Shown: one piece after another, positions 19,664 through 28,855 of the stretch
Layout of the letters: each line of letters begins with the position of its first letter
How positions within the stretch are numbered: the stretch's first letter is position 1
Source: Lentisphaerae bacterium GWF2_50_93
GTDB lineage: Bacteria > Verrucomicrobiota > Lentisphaeria > Victivallales > GWF2-50-93
Assembly: GCA_001804815.1 (NCBI GenBank)
Contig: MHBI01000048.1
Span: 1-47,469 of the forward strand
Direction of reading: 5' to 3'
DNA: 47,469 nt
Made by a program: the position numbers and the translations under genes
Notes under the pieces: model-generated
The model's database searches: none
What the model was told of the DNA's origin: nothing
The model's input: only the letters and a program-made list of their open reading frames with translations

Positions 19664-19804
19664 ATGGAATGGATCTGGCTTTCTGTCAGGCTCGTGTTTC
19701 AGGGCTCCAATGACAATGAGGTCTGGGTTGACATCACTAAGGAAATAGTATTGTGGACTGGTCGCGCCCGATCAAATACTTTGACAATTATAAAAGAATT
19801 TTAA
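19664..19804 (+). pseudogene. Possible remnant of an F5/8C (discoidin) domain
   Basis: A 46-codon open frame in the gap between GH43 and GH31 reads SVRLVFQGSNDNEVWVDITK. This resembles the FQGSND...W segment of F5/8 type C domains, as in the gene at 24941-27628. Nothing else of the domain is readable. It could be the degraded 3' tail of a former longer GH43 or GH31 gene. The match is short, so a chance resemblance is possible. Confidence 0.35.
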
Positions 19805-19824
19805 GCCAAACAAGGGGAATATAA

Positions 19825-22749
19825 ATGTTAAAAAATCTTTTGTGTTTCAGCTCTTTATCTTTGATGGCTTTGCTAGCATCTTCGTTCGAAGCCCGTTCTG
19901 AATCAGGGCTTGGTGACTTCGGGCAGTTGAAGCCGGTGGTCACTCCTGGAAAGACGGGCTTCGCCTACAAGGAAATTGAAGGGGGGATCCAGCTTCGTGT
20001 GGGAGGCATGTATCGGAATGTGATTTTTTATGGAGAACGAACTGTCCGGGTCAACAGCAATCCCGGAGTATCCTATTGGAAGCATCCCAGCCTGACTGTT
20101 GTCGCAGCACCCATTGCGCCGGACCTGAAAATAGCCGATGTCGGCAATAAGCTGAAAATTAATTCCCCCAAAATCATAATCGAAGTGAACAAGGACAGCG
20201 GAGCATTGTCATTTTTTCGCCAGGACGGGTTCCCGATCCTGTCCGAGAAGAATGATGCTCCAATGGAGGCGAGGCTTGTTGATATTTCAAACGCCCCCAC
20301 CTACGAAGTCTACCAGCGATTTGTCCTCAAGAAGAACGAGTCCATTTATGGGCTCGGACAGTACACCAGGCGTTACATGGACTATCGTGGACAGGAGGTC
20401 TATATGGCGCAGAGCAATATCGGCATATGTGTTCCCCTTCTCATCTCAACGGAGCGCTACGGACTGATGTGGGACATCTACTCCAAGTCAATATTCAAGG
20501 ACGATATCGGTGGAATGTCACTATATGCGGAAAGCGCTCCAGGAGGAAGTGATTACTATTTCTTAGCCGGGACAACTATGGACGAAGTGATTGCAGCCTA
20601 CCGGGAGCTTACCGGTCCGGCTCCGATGTTATCAAAGTCCGCTTTCGGATTATGGATGAGCAAGGAACGCTACAAGACCCAGAACGAGTTGCTCCAAGTC
20701 GTGCGGAATTTCCGCAATTCGGGATTTCCATTGGACAACATCGTCCAGGACTGGCAGTATTGGGGTGGAGATAAGGACGGAACGTGGAGCGGGATGATCT
20801 GGAACAAGGAACGTTTTCCCGACCCGGCTGGCATGGCGAGGAGCTTGCACGATGAACTGAACGTCAAACTGATGTGCTCAATCTGGCCGTCGGTTGGCAA
20901 CGACACGGATCTGGCCAGGGAACTGGATCAGTACGGTCTGAGGCACGAACCGCTGCATTGGATTTCCAAGAAGGCGCGCATCTACGACGCCTACAGTGAA
21001 AAGGGGCGGGAAATTTATTTCAAGCACATCAAAAAAGGACTGCTCGACGTAGGCGTTGATGCCCTATGGATGGATGGCACGGAAGTCGAGGTGGGCAACG
21101 CATGTCCGGATGAAAGAAAGACGGAAATGGAGATCAAACGGCTCGGAAGCAATGCTATGGGAGACTATGCTCGCTATCTGAACACATACAGCCTTGTGAC
21201 CACAAAAGGTGTCTACGAGGGACAGCGAGCAACAGCCGACAAGAGGGTCTTCACTCTTACACGCTCGGGCTTCATCGGACAGCAGCGCTATGCGGCCCTG
21301 CCGTGGTCCGGAGACACTAGGGCGAGTTTTCAGACTTTGGGGGACCAGGTTGCCGGAGGACTTAACGTATCCATGGCGGGTCAACCATATTGGACGCAGG
21401 ACACAGGCGGATTCTTCGTCAGTTTTCCAAACGGCGAACGCAACCCTGAATATCAGGAACTCTACGTCCGATGGAATCAGTTCGGAATATTCAATCCGAT
21501 CTACAGGATTCACGGCACCAGCATCAACCGGGAGCCATATCTTTTCAAGGAGTTATCACCCGATGTCTATAAGGCTCTTCTTGAAGCTGCTAATCTGCGA
21601 TATCGGCTACTCCCCTACGTCTATAGTCTGGCATGGCAGTCTACCTCCAGAGGATATACCATGATGCGTGGAATGCCCATGGATTTTCCGGACGATCCAA
21701 ATCTGCGCAGGCTTGACACCCAGTTCATGTTCGGCCCGGCCCTGCTCGTACGCGTGGTCGATCGTCCAATTGTAAACGCTCGGGAGGCGGCTCCGAAGGA
21801 TGTCGTCCCGGGAAGATATCTGCTGACTCCGGACGGCAGGCCAGGTGTGGCAGTCCAATACTTCAACGGATGTAACTTCGAAAAGACCGCCAGCAGCACC
21901 GTTGAAGCGGAGATAAACCAGACATGGCCCGGGCCTCCGCTTGCAGACCTTCCCAAAGGGCTCGAGGGCGTGAATAATTTTTCAGCTCGCTATGAAGGGG
22001 TGCTGAATATTCCGGAAGATGGTGAATACGAGATAGGAACAGTTGCCGACGACGGAGCCAGGCTCTGGCTCGATAATGCTCAGGTGGTCGATGACTGGCG
22101 TGCTCACGCCATGGAGTATCACGGCAGGAAGCTTTTCTTCAAAAAGGGACAGAAGGTCAGCCTCAAACTTGAATACTACCAAGGTGGACGCGACCGTGGA
22201 CTGAGGCTGGTATGGAAAACTCCTGATGTGCTGGCAAAGGAGGCCAAAGGTGTGGTGAACGACAAAGTGGAAACTCGTCTGCCCGTAGGAGAATGGTATG
22301 ATTTCTGGTCGGGCGAAAAGCTTGCTGGCGGGAAAACGGTCGAACGCTCGTGTTCTCTTGATGTCTTTCCTCTTTATGTCCGCGCCGGTTCGATTCTGCC
22401 GATGGGGCCTGTCATAAAGCATGTGAATGATAAACCGGACGCCCCCTGCGAAATTCGCATTTACAAGGGCTCCGACTCGTCCTTTACGCTATATGAGGAC
22501 GATGGAGAGACCTATGGCTATGCAAAGGGGCGCTATGCAACTGTCGAACTGAAGTGGAATGATGCCGCGCGCAGCTTTACTGTCGGAAAACGCAATGGCG
22601 GATTCCCGGAAATGATCAGCACTCGGACATTCAAGGTGGTTCTGGTTCGCTCAGGCATGGGCACAGGTGTTTCGCCTGTTGAAAATGCCGATGCGGAAAT
22701 CCGCTATGAAGGAGAAAGCATTACTGTTAAATTGGGTCAGGAGAATTGA
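19825..22749 (+). CDS. Exported GH31 alpha-glycosidase with PA14 insert (alpha-xylosidase-like)
   Basis: 974 residues with a signal peptide (hydrophobic MLKNLLCFSSLSLMALLASS). GH31 architecture: N-terminal beta-sandwich to about 240, barrel about 260-600 with nucleophile Asp417 in ALWMDGTEVE and acid/base Asp497 in LPWSGDTRAS, then C-terminal beta-sandwich domains. A PA14 domain is inserted at about 685-800 (FSARYEGVLNIPEDGEYEIG, DDGARLWLDN), as in Cellvibrio-type alpha-xylosidases acting on xyloglucan oligosaccharides. Alpha-xylosidase activity is thus plausible, but alpha-glucosidase or alpha-galactosidase cannot be excluded. A GGGG motif precedes the ATG, and TTGACA (19780-19785) upstream is a possible -35. 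Confidence 0.92.
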   Translation: MLKNLLCFSSLSLMALLASSFEARSESGLGDFGQLKPVVTPGKTGFAYKEIEGGIQLRVGGMYRNVIFYGERTVRVNSNPGVSYWKHPSLTVVAAPIAPDLKIADVGNKLKINSPKIIIEVNKDSGALSFFRQDGFPILSEKNDAPMEARLVDISNAPTYEVYQRFVLKKNESIYGLGQYTRRYMDYRGQEVYMAQSNIGICVPLLISTERYGLMWDIYSKSIFKDDIGGMSLYAESAPGGSDYYFLAGTTMDEVIAAYRELTGPAPMLSKSAFGLWMSKERYKTQNELLQVVRNFRNSGFPLDNIVQDWQYWGGDKDGTWSGMIWNKERFPDPAGMARSLHDELNVKLMCSIWPSVGNDTDLARELDQYGLRHEPLHWISKKARIYDAYSEKGREIYFKHIKKGLLDVGVDALWMDGTEVEVGNACPDERKTEMEIKRLGSNAMGDYARYLNTYSLVTTKGVYEGQRATADKRVFTLTRSGFIGQQRYAALPWSGDTRASFQTLGDQVAGGLNVSMAGQPYWTQDTGGFFVSFPNGERNPEYQELYVRWNQFGIFNPIYRIHGTSINREPYLFKELSPDVYKALLEAANLRYRLLPYVYSLAWQSTSRGYTMMRGMPMDFPDDPNLRRLDTQFMFGPALLVRVVDRPIVNAREAAPKDVVPGRYLLTPDGRPGVAVQYFNGCNFEKTASSTVEAEINQTWPGPPLADLPKGLEGVNNFSARYEGVLNIPEDGEYEIGTVADDGARLWLDNAQVVDDWRAHAMEYHGRKLFFKKGQKVSLKLEYYQGGRDRGLRLVWKTPDVLAKEAKGVVNDKVETRLPVGEWYDFWSGEKLAGGKTVERSCSLDVFPLYVRAGSILPMGPVIKHVNDKPDAPCEIRIYKGSDSSFTLYEDDGETYGYAKGRYATVELKWNDAARSFTVGKRNGGFPEMISTRTFKVVLVRSGMGTGVSPVENADAEIRYEGESITVKLGQEN

Positions 22750-22850
22750 ATGGACAACCGTATCCCGCCGGGGCGAACACGTAACCGAGATTTGATTGCT
22801 GGAATTTCCAATGACGCCGAAAGAGCCGCAGCTTTAACCACAGGAAATTT

Positions 22851-24788
22851 ATGAAACACCTTCGAATGACCCTAAAACTGATTGCAGCCACCGCCGTTGC
22901 CTTCATTCCGCCACTTCTGGCCCAGACGGCAACACCGGCGCCGGGTGCGAACGCGCTGATTCTCGGCTCATGGAAATCACAAGTGGAATTCGATGCCGTC
23001 AAGATCACCTGCGGGAAGGAAACCGTGCTGAACGATTCCTTCGACCGCCAGCAGTCCGGCTGGAAGCCCGAGAGCGGCAATTGGCAGATCGCCAACGGTG
23101 TCCTCATCCAAAGCTCCGCTGCCACTCCGGCGCTTACGCGCTACGCCTTCACCTGTACCAGCCCCGACTACACTGTCGACGTGCGCGTGCGCAAAACCGG
23201 CGGCGCGGAAGGCTTCCTCATCGGCTTTGGCGCAAAGGACGAACGGAATTTTTATTGGCTGAATCTTGGCGGTTGGAACAACACGGCCCATTGCCTTGAG
23301 AAAACCGACGACGGCCAGCGCCATCCCATCGGCACCTCTTCAAAGGGAAATCTCGAGAAAGACCGCTGGTACAACGTCCGCATCGAGGTGAATGGCAAGC
23401 AAATCAAATGCTTCCTCGACGATAAGCAAATCATCGAAACCACCGACAGTGGTTTCACCCTTCCACCGGACAACGACCTCGTCAATTTCGGCCACGCGCT
23501 GATTCCCGACATGGTCGCAGATCCAAGTATTTCGGAAATCGATGGCACCTTCTATTTGTATGCCACCACCGACGGCTGGGGAAAAGGGCTGTCCACTTCG
23601 GGAATGCCGGTGGTCTGGACGTCGAAGGATTTTCTAAATTGGAGTTTCGAGGGATCGAGTTTCCCCCCTGACTTCGATTTGAAGTACTGGGCGCCCAGTA
23701 CCATCATGCACCGGAACGGACGCTATTATTCGTTCACAACCTTGGACGGCATAATTACGGTCGTTGTCGCGGATTCACCGTTGGGGCCTTTCGTGGCGCC
23801 CAATGGCCAGCACGTCACCAAGGCGACGATCCAGCCCTATCAGATTGAACAAAAAAGCTCCATCGACGCGGAAGTTTTCACGGACGACGACGGACAGTCT
23901 TACATGTTTTGGTCGCGCCGTCGCGCGGTGAAGCTCAAGCCAGACCTGCTTTCTCCGGACGGTCCTATGATCACCATCCCCACCAGCCGCCAAGGATATT
24001 CCGAAGGTCCCTTCCTCGTGAAGCGCAATGGCATCTACTACTACTTCTACACGCTCGGTGGCGGGGAATCCTACCAATACGCCTACATGATGAGCCGCAA
24101 ATCGCCGATTGGCCCCTGGGAAGCGCCCAAGGATGACATTATCGCCACGAGCGATCTCGACCAAAAAGTCTTCGGCCCAGGCCATGGCTGTTTTTTCAGT
24201 CCCAAGGACAGCAACCAGTGGTATTTCGTCTATCTCGAATATGGGCGAGGGGGAACAAACCGTCAAATCTATGTCGATAAGATGAATTTTAATCCTGATG
24301 GCACCATACAGCCCATCAAGCTGACCAAGACCGGCGTGGGCGCATTGCGTCAGCTTGTCGATCCATTGCCTAATTTGGCACTGAAAAGGCCAGTAGCCTC
24401 ATCCTCTGTCCTTCCCAAAAGCCGTGTAGATCTACGCAAGGACCAAAACCTCTATCGCATCGAAGCCCATACCTCGGAAAACGCAACCGACGGCGCCAAC
24501 GGCACCCGTTGGATGGCCGCCACCAATGATACCGCACCTTGGCTATGTATAGACCTTGGTGAAGTTCGTGACATTTCCCGTACTGAAACCTATTTCGTTA
24601 AACCAGCTGCCGGCCATGCCTATAAGATCGAATGGTCGCTCGACGGGAAATCCTGGCACCCCTACGGTGGCCACGATGATGTCATCTTTCGCTCTCCGCA
24701 CGTGGATCGGAAATCCATACGCGCCCGTTATATGAAACTGACCATCCTGAATGGCGAGCGGGGAGTTTGGGAGTTCAGGATTTATTGA
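22851..24788 (+). CDS. Secreted GH43 glycosidase with N-terminal jelly-roll and C-terminal F5/8C domains
   Basis: 645 residues with a signal peptide (cut near LLAQTA). Residues about 40-215 form a LamG/DUF1080-like jelly roll (GWKPESGNWQIANGVLIQ, GGAEGFLIGFGAKD, NFYWLNLGGWNN). The same domain type lies inside the exported GH51 at 33825. The five-bladed GH43 propeller (about 215-505) shows the three catalytic acids: Asp224 in MVADPSI, Asp339 in SSIDAEVF, and Glu385 in GYSEGPF. An F5/8C-like module ends the protein (about 510-645). Arabinofuranosidase or xylosidase activity is likely; linkage unknown. This gene and the next use visibly more GC-rich codons than their neighbours. Confidence 0.9.
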   Translation: MKHLRMTLKLIAATAVAFIPPLLAQTATPAPGANALILGSWKSQVEFDAVKITCGKETVLNDSFDRQQSGWKPESGNWQIANGVLIQSSAATPALTRYAFTCTSPDYTVDVRVRKTGGAEGFLIGFGAKDERNFYWLNLGGWNNTAHCLEKTDDGQRHPIGTSSKGNLEKDRWYNVRIEVNGKQIKCFLDDKQIIETTDSGFTLPPDNDLVNFGHALIPDMVADPSISEIDGTFYLYATTDGWGKGLSTSGMPVVWTSKDFLNWSFEGSSFPPDFDLKYWAPSTIMHRNGRYYSFTTLDGIITVVVADSPLGPFVAPNGQHVTKATIQPYQIEQKSSIDAEVFTDDDGQSYMFWSRRRAVKLKPDLLSPDGPMITIPTSRQGYSEGPFLVKRNGIYYYFYTLGGGESYQYAYMMSRKSPIGPWEAPKDDIIATSDLDQKVFGPGHGCFFSPKDSNQWYFVYLEYGRGGTNRQIYVDKMNFNPDGTIQPIKLTKTGVGALRQLVDPLPNLALKRPVASSSVLPKSRVDLRKDQNLYRIEAHTSENATDGANGTRWMAATNDTAPWLCIDLGEVRDISRTETYFVKPAAGHAYKIEWSLDGKSWHPYGGHDDVIFRSPHVDRKSIRARYMKLTILNGERGVWEFRIY

Positions 24789-24841
24789 TCTGTTGGAAAT
24801 GAGGATGTGTCTGATTTTAATCCTTAATCAGGAGATTGCGA

Positions 24842-24937
24842 ATGAAAGAGAAGATCACAGATGCCCTCGTGACCGAGACGCCACAGGCGAAGCTCAGGAA
24901 CGATTTCGCCATCTTTTACAAACTCACCGGAGTATAG
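24842..24937 (+). CDS. 31-residue micro-ORF upstream of the alginate-lyase-like gene
   Basis: Starts MKEKITDALVTETPQAKLRN and ends FYKLTGV, after an AGGAGA motif about 8 bases upstream of the ATG. The stop lies 3 bases before the next gene's ATG at 24941, so translation could couple. No family recognised. It may be a leader peptide or the leftover end of a deleted gene. Confidence 0.3.
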   Translation: MKEKITDALVTETPQAKLRNDFAIFYKLTGV

Positions 24938-24940
24938 CTC

Positions 24941-27628
24941 ATGAGACAGCCCAACATTCCACGCCCCACCCGGCCGGTTCAAATTCCTGACAATCCCCGT
25001 TGCCGCTGCTGCGGCGGACTCAGGAAATTTTTACTCGTGCTAGCACTTGGTGCCTCTGCTGCGCTCGTCGTAGATGCTGGGAATGGGATTGCGAAGCCGA
25101 CTCCACAGCCGGCTTCAACGACTGCTCCCGATCCAACGCCCACGCTCGCGCCGCAGCAGACGCCTGTCAGCCTGGTCATGGGATTTCCGACGCCGCGATT
25201 CACGTCTCCTGGTGTGCTATTGACCCGCGAGGATCTCGAGATCCTCAAGGCCAACATCAAGCGCGAGCCCTGGAAGAGCGGCTTCGAGGCCCTCGCCGCT
25301 GAGGGGCGCTCGAAGCTCGAGTTTAAAATGTCCGGACCATTCAAGGAGGTAAAGCGCTCCCCCAACGTCAATCTCTGGCCCTGGCGCAGCGACATGATCG
25401 CGATTTGGAATCTCTCGCGCATGTGGTATTTCACCGGCGACGACGCCTATGCGCAGAAGGCGCACGACATCCTGCTCGCGTGGGCCACCACGCACACCGA
25501 GTTTGGAGGCCGCGAATCGATGCTCGATCTGGGAGACTATGTCGTCGCGTTCGTGGGCGGCGCGGACATCCTGCGCGGCACCTGGCCGGGCTGGACTGAG
25601 GCCGACACGGCCGCGGTGAAGAAATATTTCAACGACGTCCTGATGCCAGCCAGCAATCCGTATGGCGAAAGCCAGTTCGGCGCCGCAAACAAAGGTGCGC
25701 TGGCCCTTGCCGCCTTGGGGTTGATGGCGATCTTCAACGAGGACACAGCCAGACTCAAGACGGTCGTGTATCAGGTTCGCACGCTTGCGCATATCGGTCT
25801 TCGCAGCTCCAACGACATCGGCATGATCGGCGATTCTTTCCGCGACCAGGGCCATGCCCACGGGCAGCAGCTTTCGCTAGTCGTACTCGCCGAAGCGCTC
25901 TGGAAACAGGGCATCGACATTTATTCCGACTACGACAACCGCCTCCTCGCGGCGAGCGAGTATTTCGCACGGGTGAACAGCCTCACGCCCACGGCCTTTC
26001 TTCCCTTTGGCACCACAGATGCCTATTACCTCGTCGACAACACCGGTCACGGTCCGGGTGGCGGAAACGTGGTTTTCAATCTCATCCACGGCGCCTATGT
26101 CGTTCGCAAGGGACTCCCGGCACCCTTCACGGATCGAAGCCGCCAGTCGTTGCGGGTGGATGGGGGCAGCTTCGTGTTCATCAAGGAGGTTGACCGCTCC
26201 GTGGCCACGCCGGTACCGCCGCCGCCGATTCCCTCCACCACCTCGATCACCTCGGGATTCACCGACGTCGAAATCGGGGACGCTGCACCCGCCGGCGGGG
26301 CGTCCTACTCCGGCGGCAACTGGAAAGTGCAGGGCGGCGGTAGTGAAATATGGAAGGCGAATGACAGTTGCCACTTTACCTACAAAGAGATCCTCGGCAA
26401 TTGCGCCATCATCGCGAAAGTCGACTCAATCCAGAACACCAACCCCGCCGCGAAAGCAGGTGTGATGATGCGCACGAGCCTCAGCCAGGGCGCTCCCCGC
26501 GCCTGGATGGCCCTCGCCTGCGGGGGCAATCTCGAGCAAAACATGCCGAACCTCACCGTGTATGGCGGCACCAACTACGGTAACAAAGTCGTCGCCCGAT
26601 CCTTGCCCTCGTATTGGGTGAAGCTCGAGCGCATCGGGAACATCATCACCGGCTATGTTTCACCCGACGGCGCCAACTGGGCAGCTACGGATGTCGGTCG
26701 CATCGACGCCCCCGTCCCAGACAAGATCTATGTCGGTCTGGTGGTATGCTCGACCGCCAACGGCACGCTGAACACCTCCACTTTCAGTAATGTCCAGATC
26801 ACTGGTGGCGACGGTGGCGCACCGGTCATCACCCCCGCCGCACCCGCCGCCGTCCTGGCCTCGCCTGCGGATCGCAGCGTTCCTCTGCGCTGGCAGTCGT
26901 CCTTCGATGCCACCAGCTATACGGTCAAACGCGCCACCTCAAGAGGCGGCCCTTATGCGACCGTCGCCTCGGGAATCACCGCCAGCAGCTACACGGACAC
27001 GGCGGTGACCAACGGCACTACCTACCACTACGTAGTTAGCGCGGTGAACTCCGCCGGCGCAAGTCCGAATTCCCCTGAAGACGCCACCATGCCCAGGACC
27101 CCGATGTGGAATGTCGCCTTCGGGGGCACGGCCACCGCCACCGTGGCGAGGGAGGGTGCGAACAGCGCATTCGACAGCAATTCGAATACAATGTGGTTTG
27201 CCGGCCGCTGCCGCGGCGTGGGTGCCATTCAATACGACTTCGGCTCCGGCCGCGCACCGGTGCTCAAGGGCTATACCGTCACCAGCCCCCACTTCAAACC
27301 GGAGCGCGATCCCAAGGACTGGGAGTTCCAGGGCTCGAACGACGGCACGAACTGGACCACTCTCGACACACAGAGCGGACAGACATTCCCTTTCCGCTTC
27401 TACGAGATGGAGTATACCCTGGCCAAGCCGGCCGCCTACCGATACTTCCGTCTCAATGTCACCGCGAACAACGGGGACAATGACCTCCACATCGCGGACA
27501 TCAAACTGCTTTCCGACTCCCCGATGCCGAACGCCCAGATTCCGTCCCTCATCCATTGGAAGACCAACGACGCTACCGACCGCGAACGCGCCATCGCGAA
27601 GCAGAAGGCCGACGAATCCAAAAAATGA
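24941..27628 (+). CDS. Secreted alginate-lyase-like protein with DUF1349-, Fn3- and F5/8C-type modules
   Basis: 895 residues. A long N-terminal region with a hydrophobic segment at about 29-48 (FLLVLALGASAALVVDA) precedes a Pro/Thr-rich linker. The alginate-lyase-superfamily helical domain spans about 80-420 (GVLLTREDLEILKANIKREP, MWYFTGDDAYAQKAHDIL, DSFRDQGHAHGQQLSL). Then come a DUF1349/concanavalin-like jelly roll at about 430-625 (SEIWKANDSCHFTYKEI, AGVMMRTS), an Fn3 domain at about 635-720 (VPLRWQSSFDATSYTVKRAT), and an F5/8C-like module at about 725-860 (WEFQGSNDGTNWTTLD). It shares the lyase domain type with the SLH protein at 8806 but has no SLH repeats. Substrate unknown. GC-rich codon use suggests a separate origin. 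Confidence 0.85.
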   Translation: MRQPNIPRPTRPVQIPDNPRCRCCGGLRKFLLVLALGASAALVVDAGNGIAKPTPQPASTTAPDPTPTLAPQQTPVSLVMGFPTPRFTSPGVLLTREDLEILKANIKREPWKSGFEALAAEGRSKLEFKMSGPFKEVKRSPNVNLWPWRSDMIAIWNLSRMWYFTGDDAYAQKAHDILLAWATTHTEFGGRESMLDLGDYVVAFVGGADILRGTWPGWTEADTAAVKKYFNDVLMPASNPYGESQFGAANKGALALAALGLMAIFNEDTARLKTVVYQVRTLAHIGLRSSNDIGMIGDSFRDQGHAHGQQLSLVVLAEALWKQGIDIYSDYDNRLLAASEYFARVNSLTPTAFLPFGTTDAYYLVDNTGHGPGGGNVVFNLIHGAYVVRKGLPAPFTDRSRQSLRVDGGSFVFIKEVDRSVATPVPPPPIPSTTSITSGFTDVEIGDAAPAGGASYSGGNWKVQGGGSEIWKANDSCHFTYKEILGNCAIIAKVDSIQNTNPAAKAGVMMRTSLSQGAPRAWMALACGGNLEQNMPNLTVYGGTNYGNKVVARSLPSYWVKLERIGNIITGYVSPDGANWAATDVGRIDAPVPDKIYVGLVVCSTANGTLNTSTFSNVQITGGDGGAPVITPAAPAAVLASPADRSVPLRWQSSFDATSYTVKRATSRGGPYATVASGITASSYTDTAVTNGTTYHYVVSAVNSAGASPNSPEDATMPRTPMWNVAFGGTATATVAREGANSAFDSNSNTMWFAGRCRGVGAIQYDFGSGRAPVLKGYTVTSPHFKPERDPKDWEFQGSNDGTNWTTLDTQSGQTFPFRFYEMEYTLAKPAAYRYFRLNVTANNGDNDLHIADIKLLSDSPMPNAQIPSLIHWKTNDATDRERAIAKQKADESKK

Positions 27629-27662
27629 TAGTTTTATTAAAACCTCTATAGTCATTAAACTC

Positions 27663-27740
27663 ATGAAACTCAAACATCTGAAACCCGTCCTCGCCTGGTA
27701 TTACAACGGCGGGAATCACAATATCGATCCGGAAAAATAA
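27663..27740 (+). CDS. 25-residue micro-ORF, possibly a gene remnant
   Basis: An ATG-initiated frame starting MKLKHLKPVLAWYYNGG lies between the lyase-like gene and the transporter operon. It marks the end of the GC-richer stretch. No family recognised. It could be the truncated start of a deleted gene. Confidence 0.25.
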   Translation: MKLKHLKPVLAWYYNGGNHNIDPEK

Positions 27741-27774
27741 AGGATACCTTTAACATAGCCCATGTGGAAGGAAC

Positions 27775-28839
27775 ATGAAAAAATTAATCTCGAAGATATT
27801 CGGCACGCAGCAGTCCGGTATAATCATGGTGATACTGTTGCTTGGAGTCGTCCTGACGATCTTCTCAGGCAGCCATCCTGACCGGGCGACCGGAGCCCAG
27901 GTCAACAACTTCCTGAACCAGTATACCCTGATGCAGACCGCCACAGACGCCAGCTTCTTCGCGATAATGGCGATCGGAGCCACCATAGTCATAATTTCGG
28001 GAGGGATTGATCTTTCCGTAGGTTCGATATACGCCTTTGCAGGTGTCATATCGGCGATGGTTCTGCGGGCCATGGGGCCGATGGATTCCGTACCGACCCT
28101 TCTGACCGCCCTGACGCTCTGCGTGGGAATCGGCCTTGCCTGTGGTCTTGCAAATGGCCTGATGATAGTAGGGCTGAGGGTGCATCCTTTCATAATCACA
28201 CTCGGTACGATGTGGATATTCAGGGGAATCGCATTTGTCGCCAGCAAGGCGGAAAGCATTCTGATACCGGACTGTCTTACCGGCTTTACTAAGGCTACGT
28301 TCGGGCTTGGCACGCTTTATCCTGTGCCGATGCTGATAATGATCGCCTCGACGGTGATTGGTGCAATATATCTTTCAAAGACAGTGATGGGCAGGCACGT
28401 ATATGCCATTGGCGGAAATGCCGATGCCAGCCGCTATTCAGGGTTGAAGGTTGGCCGGATAACTACGGGAGTGTATGTGGTCTCCGGGCTAACCGCCGGA
28501 ATAGCAGCGTTTGTCGGGACGACATACTATGGTTCGGCCTCGTGCGCCGACGCCACCGGCTACGAGCTCTATGTCATAGCTTCCGCCGTAGTAGGGGGCA
28601 CGAGCCTGAGCGGAGGAAAGGGCAGCGCAATAAGCGCAATGTTTGGCGCAGTCCTGATAATCCTGATCCGCCAGTCCATCCGCACACTGCATCTCGATCA
28701 GAACTATGAATGGATCATCATCGGCCTGGCGATAATCATCGCGGTTGTTCTTGACCAGATCAATGCAAGGCTGACAAGCAGGAGACTGCTGAAGTCCGTA
28801 GCTGAGAAACAGAATATTGAAACAATTAAAAGTAAATAA
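27775..28839 (+). CDS. Sugar ABC transporter permease (RbsC/MglC-type), system 1
   Basis: 354 residues with about 8-10 hydrophobic segments. It belongs to the CUT2 permease family: the signature IGATIVIISGGIDLSVGSIY in the N-terminal half, GLRVHPFIITLGTMWIFRG in the middle, and VVGGTSLSGGKGS near the C-terminus. It forms the membrane channel for a monosaccharide importer with the binding protein at 28856 and the ATPase at 30158. The substrate cannot be told from sequence. The binding protein gene begins 16 bp after its stop. Confidence 0.93.
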   Translation: MKKLISKIFGTQQSGIIMVILLLGVVLTIFSGSHPDRATGAQVNNFLNQYTLMQTATDASFFAIMAIGATIVIISGGIDLSVGSIYAFAGVISAMVLRAMGPMDSVPTLLTALTLCVGIGLACGLANGLMIVGLRVHPFIITLGTMWIFRGIAFVASKAESILIPDCLTGFTKATFGLGTLYPVPMLIMIASTVIGAIYLSKTVMGRHVYAIGGNADASRYSGLKVGRITTGVYVVSGLTAGIAAFVGTTYYGSASCADATGYELYVIASAVVGGTSLSGGKGSAISAMFGAVLIILIRQSIRTLHLDQNYEWIIIGLAIIIAVVLDQINARLTSRRLLKSVAEKQNIETIKSK

Positions 28840-28855
28840 TGAAATGGAGGAAGAA

